NCBI GenBank assembly: GCA_029207755.1
Contig: JARCOQ010000002.1
Span: 110,781,745-110,845,744 of the forward strand
From: Chamaea fasciata
Lineage: Eukaryota; Chordata; Aves; Passeriformes; Sylviidae
Direction of reading: 5' to 3'
Length of the DNA stretch: 64,000 nt
Shown here: positions 35,836 through 48,066 of the stretch, one piece after another
How the letters are laid out: every line of letters starts with the position of its first letter
Numbering within the stretch: the first letter of the stretch is position 1
The notes under the pieces: model-generated
Database searches by the model: none
The model's input: only the letters and a program-made list of their open reading frames with translations
What the model was told of the DNA's origin: nothing
Position numbers and translations under genes: made by a program

Positions 35836-38144
35836 ATACTGGACTGGTTTGTGCTTGTGAAAGTTTGAAGTATTTATTTATTTTGTGAAATGTTAATAAC
35901 TTCTCTACCTTCTATTCAGCATCATTAATCCATTCCTCAGGTTCCCACAACCCATTTCCAAGACAATCCTACAAAAGTAAGGAGTACTAAGAAAGTTTAG
36001 TTTTTCTTGTGTAACACTCTGGTATCATTAACAGACATTTCCAATAACTGCTGGGCAATCATGCTCTATAATCTAACAGATCACAGCCACTTTATGATAG
36101 CATGAAAGGACTGATTGTGCAAGCCTTTGAACACTGTTTCCCTAAGACAACAGAACACATAACCAGCCACAACTTTTAGTTCAAAACAGAAGCACAGAAG
36201 TGTTTTTCAAGATGCAGCCTCTTCTGCACTGTTGACGGGAGCTGTACTTACAAACACACCCATCACCAAATCAAAGAGTATTCTACACAACCAAGACTTG
36301 CTGATTCAAAGTGGGACCTCACCCATTTAGATTCCAAATTTAGATTTCTTACTATGAATTATACTTTCAATTACACCAAGTCTGCTGCATTTTATTGGCT
36401 CAGATGTACACAGCTTTCGACACAAAAGAAGGCTTGAGAGCTTCCACACACACACACTCTGTCACTGCTGTATTTATAGGCAAGATGCTTAAACATTTGC
36501 ATTTTATTGTAAGGGATAAATCGTGCCATACAGTACAGAGAAATTCAATACTGACTCACAAAATAGGCCTGATTTTTCAGTTGATAGAAAATGGTTCTAG
36601 TTCCCTTTCCACCATCAAATCTAATTTAAAGTAACCCAGTGTAGTGCAAATACATCAGATACTTGGTAATCTCCTGTAATGGCAGGGAAATTCATCACAA
36701 ATTGCTGAATGTTATGAATCATCTTGTGAACACATAACTGCCATACACTAAAAAAGGCGCTTTAACAAGTGGTTTCATTCATTTATGTCAATACTTCATA
36801 ATTAGCACAGAGAAGTGTCTGTAAATTGAACTCTTGAGCATTATACTGCTTAGTTACCATTTTTTTTTTAATATTTTCAGCTCTTGATGTAATGGAAGAC
36901 CCCATTAAAATTTTGTGCCAATGACAAATTACATTTTCATTTTCTCTTCTCAATGTGTTAGCACAAGCTAATGAACTCAATGATGTTCAACAAAGCCATA
37001 AGCATATGCTGACCTGTACTACATAAACAGTTCAACTGACTTTATCAGGGATATTAATGTAAGTTTTTGATGGATATTTAAACCATGTTGTTCAATAACA
37101 CATAATAATAAAAAGAACTGTTGGTCTCTATGGAAGTTACTGCTGATGCTCACTCAGAAGTAACATGTGACAAAAAAAACATGACAGCCAGATGCGTAGA
37201 GGAGCTCTCTGCGGCACCCCAGCCTGAAGACCTAGATTTAGCCACCATTTCATTTGTAACTGAAGAACTCTGAAAGCTTTGCAGGGTATTCTATCCAAGG
37301 CACATAGTATTTTGAAAGCATTACGATGTACCCAAAACCAGAGATCAGGGTCTTACTATTCTCCAACAGAGATGCAGCTTTTCTAAAGCAACGTTAAAAT
37401 TTCAGGGCTTGAGTGCCCACAAAGCCATACCTGAACTATGGTTTCCTGGTCAGTACCTTAAGCACTGGGTGAAAATAATTAATCATTTCTATTTGGATTC
37501 CATAATCTCCAGATGCCCAGTCACTATAAGTTAACAGTTTAGTGGTGGCAGCCGGTTGGTCGCACCTATGGGGTGCACAGTCTTAGCCCATTTTAACAGC
37601 AAAATCATTCATTCTCTCTGCAGCTTCCTTTGCAACTGGGCGTAACTCAAACTGCACCCAAGGCCAGTTCCTGCAGAGGGGTTGACACAAGGGGACTTGG
37701 TCATCCGTGGGCATTTGCAGTAGAACCACATTCCCTCAGGAGCAACTGAAAGGTTTGGACAAACTGCTCTCCTAGACCACTAAAGGAAGTGCAAGACTAT
37801 AAATATATCCATGATCACAGTGATAATTCCACTTTGACGCTTCTTACCAGGATAACTTCCCACTCACCAGTTCTAAAAAATCCTCAAGCCCCAGTTCTCA
37901 GTTAAGTCTCATCCTCCATGGCTTCCCAGGAATCCTGGAATGCAGACCCCTGGACTAATTTCCACAGGCTGTGCACACCAAGGTAAACATGCAAGAAAAG
38001 CTTTGCCTTACTCTAGTTTTGCTAATTAATGAACTAATAATTATTAAAATAAGCTAGTATTTCCCTGGGCTTTGAAATAGGAGACCTAATCTTGAGCTCC
38101 TATTACTTACTGCTTATTTTTACTTTTATTTCTTTATTGAAAAG

Positions 38145-38220
38145 AGTGGTTTTTTGGTTTTGTTTTTTTGTTTGTTTTTGGTTTTTTTTTGGGGGGAGTT
38201 GTTTTGGTTTTTTTTCCCCC
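38145..38220. repeat. T/G-rich low-complexity tract
   Basis: Irregular tttttg and gtttt runs followed by ggggg and ccccc. No retroposon body adjoins it. Confidence 0.8.
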
Positions 38221-39949
38221 AAGATTTAACCCTTAACAACGTACACATATCTCTACTGGACACTTATTTGAAATGACAAGTAATTCTTAATTACATCTCT
38301 TACTTCAGCAATTTTCCTTACGCTTTCAATCCCTCAGTGCTCATTAAAAAACATTACTGATAAGACATCCAGAACATCCAGACATGCAAACTTGCCTCTT
38401 GCATCTAAAGTTTCTCCTCTTCAAGGATATTCAGGCCTTCATACACTGCTAGGTTATCAATATAAAATCTACTTATTTACAGGGATAAAAAAAAAAAAAT
38501 CTGCAGGCTACTTCGTGTTCCAATTCTCTATAGTTACAATAAACCATAAAAAGTAGGAAAATCCCACCTCTCCTCACATATTGCCTTCAAAGTACTTTTG
38601 CTCCTCTTAGTAGTCAAATATAGATTTTTCCATGACATTTTGATTAGGCTCTTACTGCGAGCACATTAAGTGATAATTGGTCCAAAAATACTTATTGAGC
38701 CAGGAATATCAGAACACAGTAAATACCAGGAGCACCATAGGCAGCTGTATGAATCACTTCACATACCTGTGGTTTTCCAGGTTCCTGTGCTTAGTCATGA
38801 GTACACTCTTCATATTCTCGTACAGAGAACACAATTTCTGCCAATTTTTGTTCTTGGCTTCTACACTGCCACCTGTAGTCATAAAAGAGAAATTAGCCAT
38901 ATTTTATGCTGCAAATCCTATTAGCACAATGTTTCAGCTCACTTGTTTTTCTAGACAAACATCTTGAAGCATCCCCTTTTGTAAAAGGTGTATTTAGATA
39001 TTCAAACAAAGCTATTTACATTTTTTTTCTTTAATACGTTTGAGGGAAAAAGAAGAAAAATTACCACCTTGAAATCCCAACTCATTTTAAACCAAGAGGA
39101 CGTTGAAAACTCTCAGACTCTTTGCAGATTTTCATTTAAGGCTCATTGTTTGGTGGACACATCATAACCTTGACAGATCAAGGTGACTTCTGAAGCGGCA
39201 ATACAAAAACATCTGCACCTAATTATTTGGTAAATACAAAAAATCCTAATTGGATTTGTTCTTCCAACTGAAAAATGAACATAGTTTTACAGGAACATAA
39301 TATCCATGCTCACCTTAGTTACCTTGTATAGGTTCTAAGGAAATGTATACAAATAAAAATTGCTACTATTTGAGAGATTATCTCATGAAATTAGCAGTGA
39401 TCCTGAACTTTTTTATGAAAAGAAAACCATTCGAGTTATTCCAGGCTTACTGCACTTCACGCAATATGCCACAGATCCTGCCCAATGAACCATTTACAAC
39501 AAAATAAGACCTAAACACAGTACCCGGCGCCCTCACGCTAATCCTTCCCTGAAAATGTGAAAAAACCAGAAAATGCATGCCTTCCTAGAAAAACCAAAGC
39601 TTCCTGGTGCTCAGAACACGGGTTTCACCGAATAGCGAAGTTTCGGAGTACAAGCTCTGGGGGGAAACCTGGCTTTTGCACGCACATGCCTTCTCCTTTC
39701 TTCTACTTAAGAATTCCTCACCATCCCTGGAAGCGGGCGCCCGAATGCTCCCACTAAGCATCTCCCTGGAAAAACGCTCCGGAGTCAGGAGCGGGCAGAA
39801 ACAAACTCGTGTGCCCGCACCACGGGAGGCTCCGGGCACCCGCACCCTGCGCTGCCCTACGGCAGCGACACCCGCAGCCGCCGTCAGAAACCTCACGCTG
39901 GAACAGAAACCGAAATCAAACGCGATTTCCAAGAACAAGTTGGTCATAG

Positions 39950-40004
39950 AAAAAAAAAAAAAAAAAAAAAGAAAAAAGAAAAGAAAAAAGAAAAAAGAAA
40001 AAAA
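39950..40004. repeat. A-rich tract (GAAAAAA units)
   Basis: About 21 A followed by gaaaaaa/gaaaa units. It interrupts the left part of the CpG island and yields a poly-Lys frame on one strand and poly-Phe on the other. Confidence 0.9.
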
Positions 40005-40097
40005 TCCAGAAGATGATATAATAAAAGAGATAAAATTCCCAAGCGCCGGCGAGGCTGCCCACGTCCCGAAGCACACGTCGAGGTGAACCCTCTCACC

Positions 40098-40640
40098 TTC
40101 CCACCAGCGCCGGCCACTACCGGACGGGAGAGGCTCCCCCGGCCCCGGGAGCCCCCCCGGGACCCGGCCACCATCCCGGCCGGGCTGCGGCCGCTCAGGT
40201 GCGCCGGGCACCGCCCCGCTGCCCCCCCCAGCCCCACCGACCCCCGGAACCCACGGCCCCCGAGCAGCCGCCGGCACAGCGGCGCCGGTGGCTCCGCCGG
40301 GACGCTGCCGGGGCGAGGGGTCACCGCTCCAGCCGCGGCGGGGAGCGGGCGCTGCCCACCCACCTGCGCTGGCCGGGCCGGTGCCGCAGGATGAGGCGGC
40401 GGCTCCTCCTCGCCAGCGCGGCTCCCCGGCTCGCCCCGTGCCCGCCGCCGAGCAGCCCGGGGGAGCCGCGCGTCCCGGGTGCCGCCGCGCCGCCCGGGAT
40501 TCCTGCGGGAGGGAGGGCGGGCGGGCGGCAGCGAGCGAGGGAGGCGGCTCATCGCTGGGCACAGCCTCCCGCTCCCCCGCCGGCTTATCCTGCCTCTATC
40601 GCCTCCAGGCGCGTTCTGCCGCACGGCGCCCGGGCGGACC
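40098..40640 (-). other. proposed non-coding first exon of a minus-strand gene
   Basis: Inferred. A TATA-like GATAAAAAGG on the minus strand at 40676-40665 would place a start site near 40640. Downstream, two donors fit the consensus: GCGCAG|GTGGGT (exon end 40364) and GGGAAG|GTGAGAG (exon end near 40097, the stronger). An ATG at about 40533 opens an Arg/Pro-rich frame with no similarity I recognise, so the exon is probably 5' UTR. Spliced to the acceptor at 4239, it would give a leader followed by the start codon at 4217 and a first intron of about 36 kb. Confidence 0.3.
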
Positions 40641-40664
40641 CGCAGCGCGCACCTCCGGCCCCTT

Positions 40665-40676
40665 CCCTTTTTATCG
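40665..40676 (-). promoter_or_regulatory. TATA-like box
   Basis: Reads CGATAAAAAGGG on the minus strand, embedded in GC-rich sequence. One base off the usual TATAAAA core, so its function is uncertain. Confidence 0.35.
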
Positions 40677-40690
40677 CGGGGCCGGGGCTC

Positions 40691-40717
40691 CCGCCGCCGC
40701 CGCCGCCGCCGCCGCCG
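40691..40717. repeat. (CCG)9 trinucleotide repeat
   Basis: Nine perfect CCG units inside the CpG island, next to the TATA-like box and upstream of it on the minus strand. If transcribed on the plus strand it would read as CCG, on the minus strand as CGG. Confidence 0.97.
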
Positions 40718-40767
40718 TGCGGGGGGCTCGGCATCCGCGCCGCCGCCTGCCCACGGCCGGCCCGCCC

Positions 40768-40788
40768 CCGCCGCCGCCGCCGCCGCCG
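40768..40788. repeat. (CCG)7 trinucleotide repeat
   Basis: Seven perfect CCG units, about 50 bp from the first tract. CCG/CGG tracts are frequent in promoters and 5' UTRs and can be length-polymorphic. Confidence 0.97.
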
Positions 40789-41054
40789 CGCTCGCACCGC
40801 CCGCCACCCACCTGTCCGCGCCCCGGCCCCGCCGGAGCCGCCCCCGCTCCGGCCCCGCTCACCGCAGCGGCCTCCGCCGGCGCGGGGCTCTGCGGCTCCC
40901 GCCGGAGCCGCCCGCGGGCTGGGGCTCGGGCTGGGGCTCTGCGGAGGAAGGGAGGAGGTGGCGGTGACGCTCCCGCGGTGGCCGCGCTGCTACGGCGGGG
41001 CCGCGTCCCACCTGTGCCCGCAGCCCCCGAGCGCCGCGGTGGATGTTCGCCGCC

Positions 41055-41135
41055 CCCGAACAAACGCCGCCCAGGCGTTTGCCGGGCGCTGGAGGAGCTC
41101 CGAGTGCCTTCCCCGCTCTGCCGCCCGAACAAACG
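41055..41135. promoter_or_regulatory. paired 12-mer and inverted repeat in the CpG island
   Basis: CCCGAACAAACG occurs at 41055-41066 and again at 41124-41135, 69 bp apart. The first overlaps a perfect 8 bp inverted repeat, CAAACGCC (41061-41068) and GGCGTTTG (41074-41081). A second pair, GCCGGAGCCGCCC, lies at 40831-40843 and 40901-40913, 70 bp apart. These may be repeated factor sites (the AACAAAC core resembles forkhead-type motifs). No function is proven. Confidence 0.4.
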
Positions 41136-41250
41136 AGGAGTCTTGGCCGCTACAAATAATTTACATGTTCAGGAACGTGCTGGAAGCCCAGTTGTTGATG
41201 GGTCTCTGACAGCCGGCGTTGAGAGATGACCTAGCGGGAGGCGGTCGGCT

Positions 41251-44200
41251 CTTAAAAATTTGGGTTGCGGTGCTTAAAAAATACAGCAGGTAAATACAGG
41301 AAAGTGTTAGGGAAATGTCTGTGTCGTAACTATAACTGCAGCTGAAGTTGAGGTTGCGCACATGCTGTCTGAGCTCTTGCACTGGTGGAAGAACAGCCCA
41401 TCCTTATGAACGCTTCTCTCATTCTCTGTCTTTTGCCTGATGTATTTGCATCTTGGGAACACATGATGTCTTTAAATTCTTGAGTTTGTATTTTTGTTCA
41501 AATGGGTGATGTTGACATTAAAAAAATGTGCCCTACCACAACCCAGTAAAAGAGTGTTGGGAGGAGTTGAGTGCATCGATGCAGGATCACACAAACTAAT
41601 AATACCATTTTCAAATTTCTGCAATAAAGATATACTACATTCATTCTTCCCACAGCAATGGATTCCACTTTGTTTAAGACAATCTTTACCTGTCCCAAAT
41701 ATTTTATTCTAATCCTAGTATTTTGGGACCCAACCTTTTCAAGGTAAGCCAGAAATCTATACAGTCATGTTACAAACTGTGATATCACACTGTAGTCTAG
41801 CCATATTAAGAAGTAAGCTATAAAAATAAAAACACTTTTCTTCATCTAGTCTTCTGCAGAATTAAGATTATTTTCAGTTCCTCTTCTTACATCTTGTAAG
41901 TGAGACGCCAGAGTAGCTGAATATTTAATGAGTAGTAAACCAGAAATCCATAGAAGTAGCAAATGTAACACACATATTTTGATGGCAACATAGAGAGGTA
42001 CTTAACTGAGAAAAGTTTGTACAATTTAATTCCACTAGATGAAAAAACAGCAGTAACATCTAATCATATCTGCAGCCATTCCTAATGAAAAATATCAAAA
42101 TCAAAGAAAGCATGCACTAAACAAAAAAGCATCAATTAACCCAGTAAAGACGAGGATAAGAATTGATACAGGCATGTAGAAATTGGTTTTTTAATCTACT
42201 CCATCCAAGAAAACATTCCTGGTCTTTCCATTCAAAACCTAACAACCTAGTGGCACACTGGTGCAATAATTCAGAAAACAATGTGAACACTGAAAATGGT
42301 TGTACCATAGCTCTGCTTAAAAAGACATTTGTTAAACATACAGAACAAGCTTTTACGGCTGATAAGTAATAAATTTTATTTTATCTCTAGATTGTATGTT
42401 TATCTTCTCTCTATTTGAGCTTATAGTACTTGAGAAAAAATTGTTAAGTTATTTGGTTTTGCCTCCTCACCTAACTTTTGATTAAATGCAACTATCAATA
42501 TACCAAGAGTTGCCAACTGGTGAATATCTCATGAAATTCCATAGTTACCTAGAGTAAGGTCTGCTCATGACTTCAAGGACTGTGTCTCTTCAAAATATAG
42601 CTCAGGAATAGAAACCACACTGACATGCCTCCAGTGCAGAAGAATTAATTTTCCACTAAGCCCTTCATAAACATAATGTTTTGTGAACAGGTGTCTTTCC
42701 TATAACTGTTGCAAATTTATTAAATGCTAGCAGAAAGTTCTTGTATTTTCCACTGAAGCATGGCCAGTGCACAGACTGTTCCCTCTGCAAAAAAAGTCAT
42801 TGTTTCTTTTGGGTCTTACACAACACTGCTGTTAAATCTAACCCATCACAGGAGAAATGCTGTCTGGATTCTGATTTTCAAACCAATAAAATAAGCATTT
42901 GGTCACCTAATAATGACTATTAATCAGACACTATCATACTTGCCTTGAGTGTGTGAGATGAAGAAAATTAGATCAGTCATGCACAGACCCCTTCTTTCAC
43001 CTCCTCTCCTCTATACCACCCACCTCCCAAACAGCTCTGCCTTTTTTTCTTCAGCAATTCAGGCTTGGAAGAATAACTTCCATTATAACAATGATTCAGA
43101 GACAAAGTGAAAGCCAAGTGAAATACTGTTCTCCCAAATCTGACAGGAAAACTTATAGGATGGAAACACCCAGAAGATAAAACCCAGTTCTCTTATAATA
43201 TGCTCCAGAAAGCATTACTTATCACTGTCCCCTCATTCCCAAAATACATACAGCAACTAATGGGTTGCTGTAGCACTGAAAATTTCCAGTTTTCCAGATG
43301 ATGAGCTGTGACTCAGTACTCCTACTGATACATCTCAATGCACCATCCATTTATTTTCTGTGCTGGTAAATCATCTCTCCCTTCCCTTCCACCAGAACTT
43401 ACTAAGAACCATCCTGTGTCTGCAAGTCTCATCTGCCACACCATGTCCTGCCCTGTCCATCTGAGATCAGATCGGGTGAAAGCTCTTCCACTCCAGTAGT
43501 TTTCTGGTCTAGCTCCTTGTTTCAGTTGCCACCAAGTATTCTTACAGTGCTTAAGAACATTAAAGCCATCATTTTAAACTTTCCAGGCTGGACTACACCC
43601 TTGTTTATTGCCTAGGGAAATCTGAATGGTGGGCACAGAGATCTTTCACTTTGTGTCAAGGGAGTTTGTAGAAACTGCTTCTCAGAAAAGTATGGGTTTT
43701 TTGCTCTACATGCAAAACCCCTTCTAAGAGTCAGTGAGGTGACAAAGCAAATTTTGATCCATTTATAATCTAAACAGTGATTTCAGTCTACCCTACAGAA
43801 ACCAGGATTTGGGACAGTAAAGCCAACAGCTGGTTGAGGAATGACAGTGTGGGCTCTTTGATGTTCACACATGAACACAAACAATCAAAGACAGAGTTAG
43901 GATTGCACATGATGTTTCTGAGTAGTAGTAAGGAGCTAAAACCGTTTCATAAGCCCATTTATCAAGAACCAATTTTCTTATAGGAAAACCATCTATTGCC
44001 CGTAGTAGCAGCAAAAAATACTCTATAAAACATCTAACATGTAAGAATATTGTGCTAATGAGAAAATGGTGTTAAACAGCCCTTATGAACTACGCAAAAC
44101 ATAGTGCAAACAGCTGGAAAGTTATCCTAATTTCAGGGAGTTCTCTTGCCTCAGTTTGCTATGTGCACTGAACATCAGCATGGAGCAATGAGGGTATTTT

Positions 44201-47200
44201 AATGTCTTCAACTTCTGTCGAAGCTCTGCAACATTCCCCAATGGACACCAGAGACAAAAACAGGCAGAGCTATGGCATAAAAATACAGTTCTAGTTCTAA
44301 AACTATTAATTTAGATTTAACACTTGCTTAGAGACTTTCATTAGCCAGTGAGGACTGAAATTTAAACCAGAGAACTTCAGAATTGGAGAGGAGATTAAAT
44401 GCCCTGACATGGGATTCAGCAGAGCAAAGGAAATGAGCTGGCAGTGGGAAGGAGCTGCTCATGGTAGTAGTGGGAGAAATGTGGCCAGACCTCTGCAAGG
44501 GTAAGGAAATGTTTTAATCCTGCACACTACATCTGAGCAAATGGAACTACAAAGGCTCTGCCTCCAGCCAAGCCAGAAAATCCAGGAGGCAGCTGATCAC
44601 CTCCCCTAGAACAAGTTCTCCCTCAAAGAATCTGCTTTAGCTGAAATCGTTGGGAATGAATAACAGTTGCCTATAACAACAACCAATTTCCTCACGTTAC
44701 GTCTATCCTCCCAGGTTAAATTATCATCCTTCTAATAATAGGACCATCAAGAGCCTTTTTCTCCTTCTTTGGAAAAGAATAGCTGAGAGTTATGTTCAGT
44801 CATAAAAATGTTAGCAAAACCTGGATAACATTTTAAGGAAATAGGCTGTTTCAACTTGATGGTTGGTCATTCCAAACTCCTTGTTTTGGAGTTACAAAAT
44901 CTCCAATCATCAGGACAAGAAAACGCGATTTTCCTTCACATCGATTTATTCATTACCAACTATTTCTGGTCTCTACTCAATGAATATGATAATACCAGCA
45001 ACCATCTAGCATGAGCAAAGTAAGGCTCGAGTGTCAATTCCATAGAAACACAATCATTTAATAAAACTCTCCTAGTTCATCTACTGTGCTGTTAAGTATT
45101 TCCCTTGCCGTCTCTGTAGCAGCTTCATCATCAGTGCTGCTTGTAAACTAAACACATGTAGTAGAATCAGCCTTATTTCTAGAATGGTCTTCACCATAGG
45201 TCTGCCCAAACCCTCACCATATTCTTCTCCAAGTGGATTTCAGTAGACCTCAAGTCACATTTCCCTCCCCCCCCCATCCCCAAAAAAATACATGGGTTTG
45301 CTGAAACCCTCTTCAAGGAGAAGCCAAAAAGCAGTACAGTTTACATTTAGATTCCAATACAGGTTTTAAAAAAAACCTATATTTTTCATCTAAAATAGAA
45401 GAGTTCTGTTCCAACAGACTGGGAAATCATTACAAATTTTTATCTACTTTTAAATGGATTGTAGCTAATACGGGTCTACAAATTAGATGTCCATGATCAC
45501 ATAACTCCCTGGGAAATATATCCCTTTTTGTCCACATCAACCATTTAAGGCATTCATTAATCTGTTTTCTAATGCAACCATTTCCCTGCACCAAACCTAT
45601 TTAGAGACAGCACTGGTTATTAAAAGCATTTGCAATAAAACTGACATGCATTTCTAAAAACTGCTGTGTAAATCAATATAATTTCTTAATTGGTTAACCA
45701 AATAGCTGCCATGCCTAGTGAGTCACTGCAATTCTCTGCAAACATCTCTTTTTGCCTCGTTACAGTTCTTCAAACACTACACAGCTCCACAAGAGGAAAA
45801 GTTCCAGTGTCCCTCTTCTCCCTACAGTCGTTTCAGCTCATAACACTGCAACATGTGGACTGTTCATCTTCCAGCGGTTTGGATCTCTTTAGGGTATATT
45901 CTTAAATTTATTTCTAAGGGCTCTGTCTCTAAACACCCATACAATATATACATTTTTAAGGTGAGGGGTTTATAACAGCAATGAATAGGATAATCAGATG
46001 ACTGACTGCCTAAGGAAGAATTGTAGAACATCTAAGAGAGAAAGCACTGCAGAAATCACAATTTTTTTTTATATGCAAGTGCCAAACTTAATTATGGGTC
46101 AATTTGATGTAAATAAACTCCCAGATCTTTCCATGGTAATGCTCTGAACTCACAGGTTGTGAGATTGAGTTAACTCCAATGCAGTGTTATCACTTGTGTG
46201 CGTACTAAACGCTTATTGAAGAGACACCTTCCAAGATATGAGTATCTGATGCTCCTAAATGATAAGAATATATATAAAACATTGAGCTAGATGATCTAAT
46301 AGTACTCTTGCAGCTGGGGCTGCATTTCAAATGATATAATACAGCCTCCTCACCGGCAATTGTTTCAGTTAGTGGAAACAGTTTTGTCAAATATATGGTG
46401 TTTTGCCAAAAAGAAAAGGCACTGATACAGCTTTCTATAGTTTCCTACTGGATAATTTGCCATTGTTTAAGGCAACACAGTATATATTTGAATAGTCTTT
46501 TCCCCTCTGTGAATTCAACCTCATTTATTGGGTTTTAAGTTTTAATTTAGCCCGTTCAAGAAGGAAGCGTCAGCCACGAAGTTCAGACTGTGACTTGGGT
46601 CATACTTTCCCCAGAGTCTGCTAAATGAAGTACTTTTGGTTTAGGATCCTCTGTAGACTTCCTTTCTCCTATTCACAGTCAGGACAGGGCACAGAGGGAG
46701 GTGATAACTCATATTTTGCTTCTGATCAGGTGGAGCCAGAGTTGCATTCCAATTTCCTGCTTACTTTGAGAGCTGCATCCATGAAGAAAATCGACAGAGG
46801 TATGGAAAATTGTGTAGCATTGCTACCTAAACAGAAGCTGGACTCCAGATTTAACAGGAATGGCCCTTTGCCAATCATGGAATTTTTCATTACTTTTCCA
46901 TGGTGAAGGGGTGTATCTCAAATCTGTTAATACAGAGGTTATTCCTCACATGTAGTGAGTAATTTCATCCCAAGGTGTAATACAGGGTTGGAGTTACTTT
47001 CCTACCTGCCTTTAATCATGGGCTCGCATTCCCCAATTACTTCAAAGGTGCACGAAAATATCAGGATGAATAAAATTCCCTACACATGGTTCAGCATCTT
47101 TTTTCAACACTTCCACATGCTGAGTTTTCATTTGTTGTTAGCAATGACTGATTTTTAAGCAGGCTACAGTATGAGATGGAACATTTTACTGCCAATTATA

Positions 47201-47287
47201 AGATGAATTAATGAGTCCTGAAAGCAGGCTGGAAAAGTTAGAAGGCACTAACTAATAACCTTTTCATCAAATAAGAAAATTAATCTA
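41251..47287. other. AT-rich non-coding DNA
   Basis: Unique-looking sequence with frames below about 93 aa, none convincing. Under the minus-strand model this is upstream intergenic DNA; under a plus-strand model it would be the first intron after the donor at 41289. A C-run occurs near 45266. No known repeat family was recognised. Confidence 0.45.
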
Positions 47288-47465
47288 CAAAAACAAAACA
47301 AAACAAAAACCCAAAAAAACCCCCCAAAACAACAACAACAACAAAAAAAAACCCCAAACAAACAAACCTAAAAAAGGCCTCATAAAATAAAAAAACCCCA
47401 AACAAAACACAACCAAAAGACCCTGAAAAAGAAAAAACACAAAAAAACCAAACCACAAACAAACA
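47288..47465. repeat. A-rich low-complexity tract (CAAAA/CCCC units)
   Basis: About 175 bp made almost only of A and C in caaaa, aacaac and accccaaa units. The complementary strand reads as Phe/Val/Leu-rich frames of 60 and 110 aa that are artefacts. Confidence 0.9.
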
Positions 47466-48028
47466 GGAGGAGCAAGAACTTGCAATTGCTTTTGCAAATT
47501 ATGAGCCTTAAAAATAAAATCTTCGGGCTCTGTCCCTCTCCTGAGATTAATTTTCATAAAGGTTAAATCAATACCATCCAGGGAAAAAAATGAAAGCCAG
47601 ACAAAAAATGCCATCACCAGTTCCTCAGAGCTGCTGTGGATCGTCTATTTATTGTTCCAAGCAGTGCAGGAGAAGTGAGGTTGTGGATGACATAGGAATG
47701 TCTGGGGGTCTGTTCTGTTCCCTTGACACAAAAAGAAAATCATTCCCCAAGGCCCCTGAGATATTACTGCAGTGAACTTTATTAGTAACAGCTAATTATG
47801 CACAAAGATGACCTGGTAAGGGAGATGTACAAAGGAACTTAATGTCATCAGAATAAAGGACCACAACTGCTCTTTTTGGTTTTATACTCCATGAGACATT
47901 TTAGGATCTGATTTCATGAGCCTGTTGCCATGCAGGTCCTTTAGAAAATGTTGGAAGTTCAGCGTTTACTCATGAGGATTTCCTGAGAGAATCTTTTCTG
48001 TGGTCAAAGCTCTCAGTTTTCCCAGAGC

Positions 48029-48066
48029 CGAAGAGTGGTTGGGGTTGGAAGGGACATCTGGAGCCA
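48029..48066 (-). mobile_element. very short CR1 3' remnant
   Basis: 'gaagagtggttggggttgga' followed by 'agggacatctggagccat' matches the antisense start of the CR1 tail after its terminal repeat. Only about 40 bp is recognisable. Confidence 0.5.

Larger units (their letters stand above)
35029..39729. other. AT-rich non-coding DNA, likely first intron
   Basis: Unique-looking sequence with only short frames. It includes a 30 bp duplication (35776-35835), a T/G low-complexity tract (38145-38220) and A runs near 38487. Nothing exon-like with good splice borders was seen. CpG content rises only from about 39700. Confidence 0.5.
39730..41250. promoter_or_regulatory. CpG island promoter
   Basis: About 1.5 kb of very high G+C with dense CpG in otherwise AT-rich DNA, the only such region in the window. 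The core, about 40030-41140, contains many GC boxes, two CCG-repeat tracts, and direct and inverted repeats. In vertebrates such islands mark promoters of broadly expressed or developmental genes. Direction is not proven. Minus-strand support: a GATAAAAAGG TATA-like box (40665-40676) and strong donors at 40097 and 40364. Plus-strand support: a donor CAG|GTAAAT after 41289. I favour minus-strand transcription, with bidirectional use possible. Frames of 287-336 aa across the island are Ala/Arg/Pro/Gly-rich on both strands and are not evidence of coding. Confidence 0.9.

Noticed and set aside
39585..41229. Long frames of 287, 313, 325 and 336 aa across the CpG island on both strands
   Set aside because: All are Ala/Arg/Pro/Gly-rich and overlap one another in several frames, as expected where stop codons are rare because of GC content. 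No domain, signal peptide or conserved motif is visible, and one runs into a poly-Phe stretch made by the A-rich tract.
47280..47617. Phe/Val/Leu-rich minus frames resembling membrane proteins
   Set aside because: Produced by the A/C low-complexity tract on the other strand. The same applies to 1913-2098, 61222-61557 and 17814-18170.
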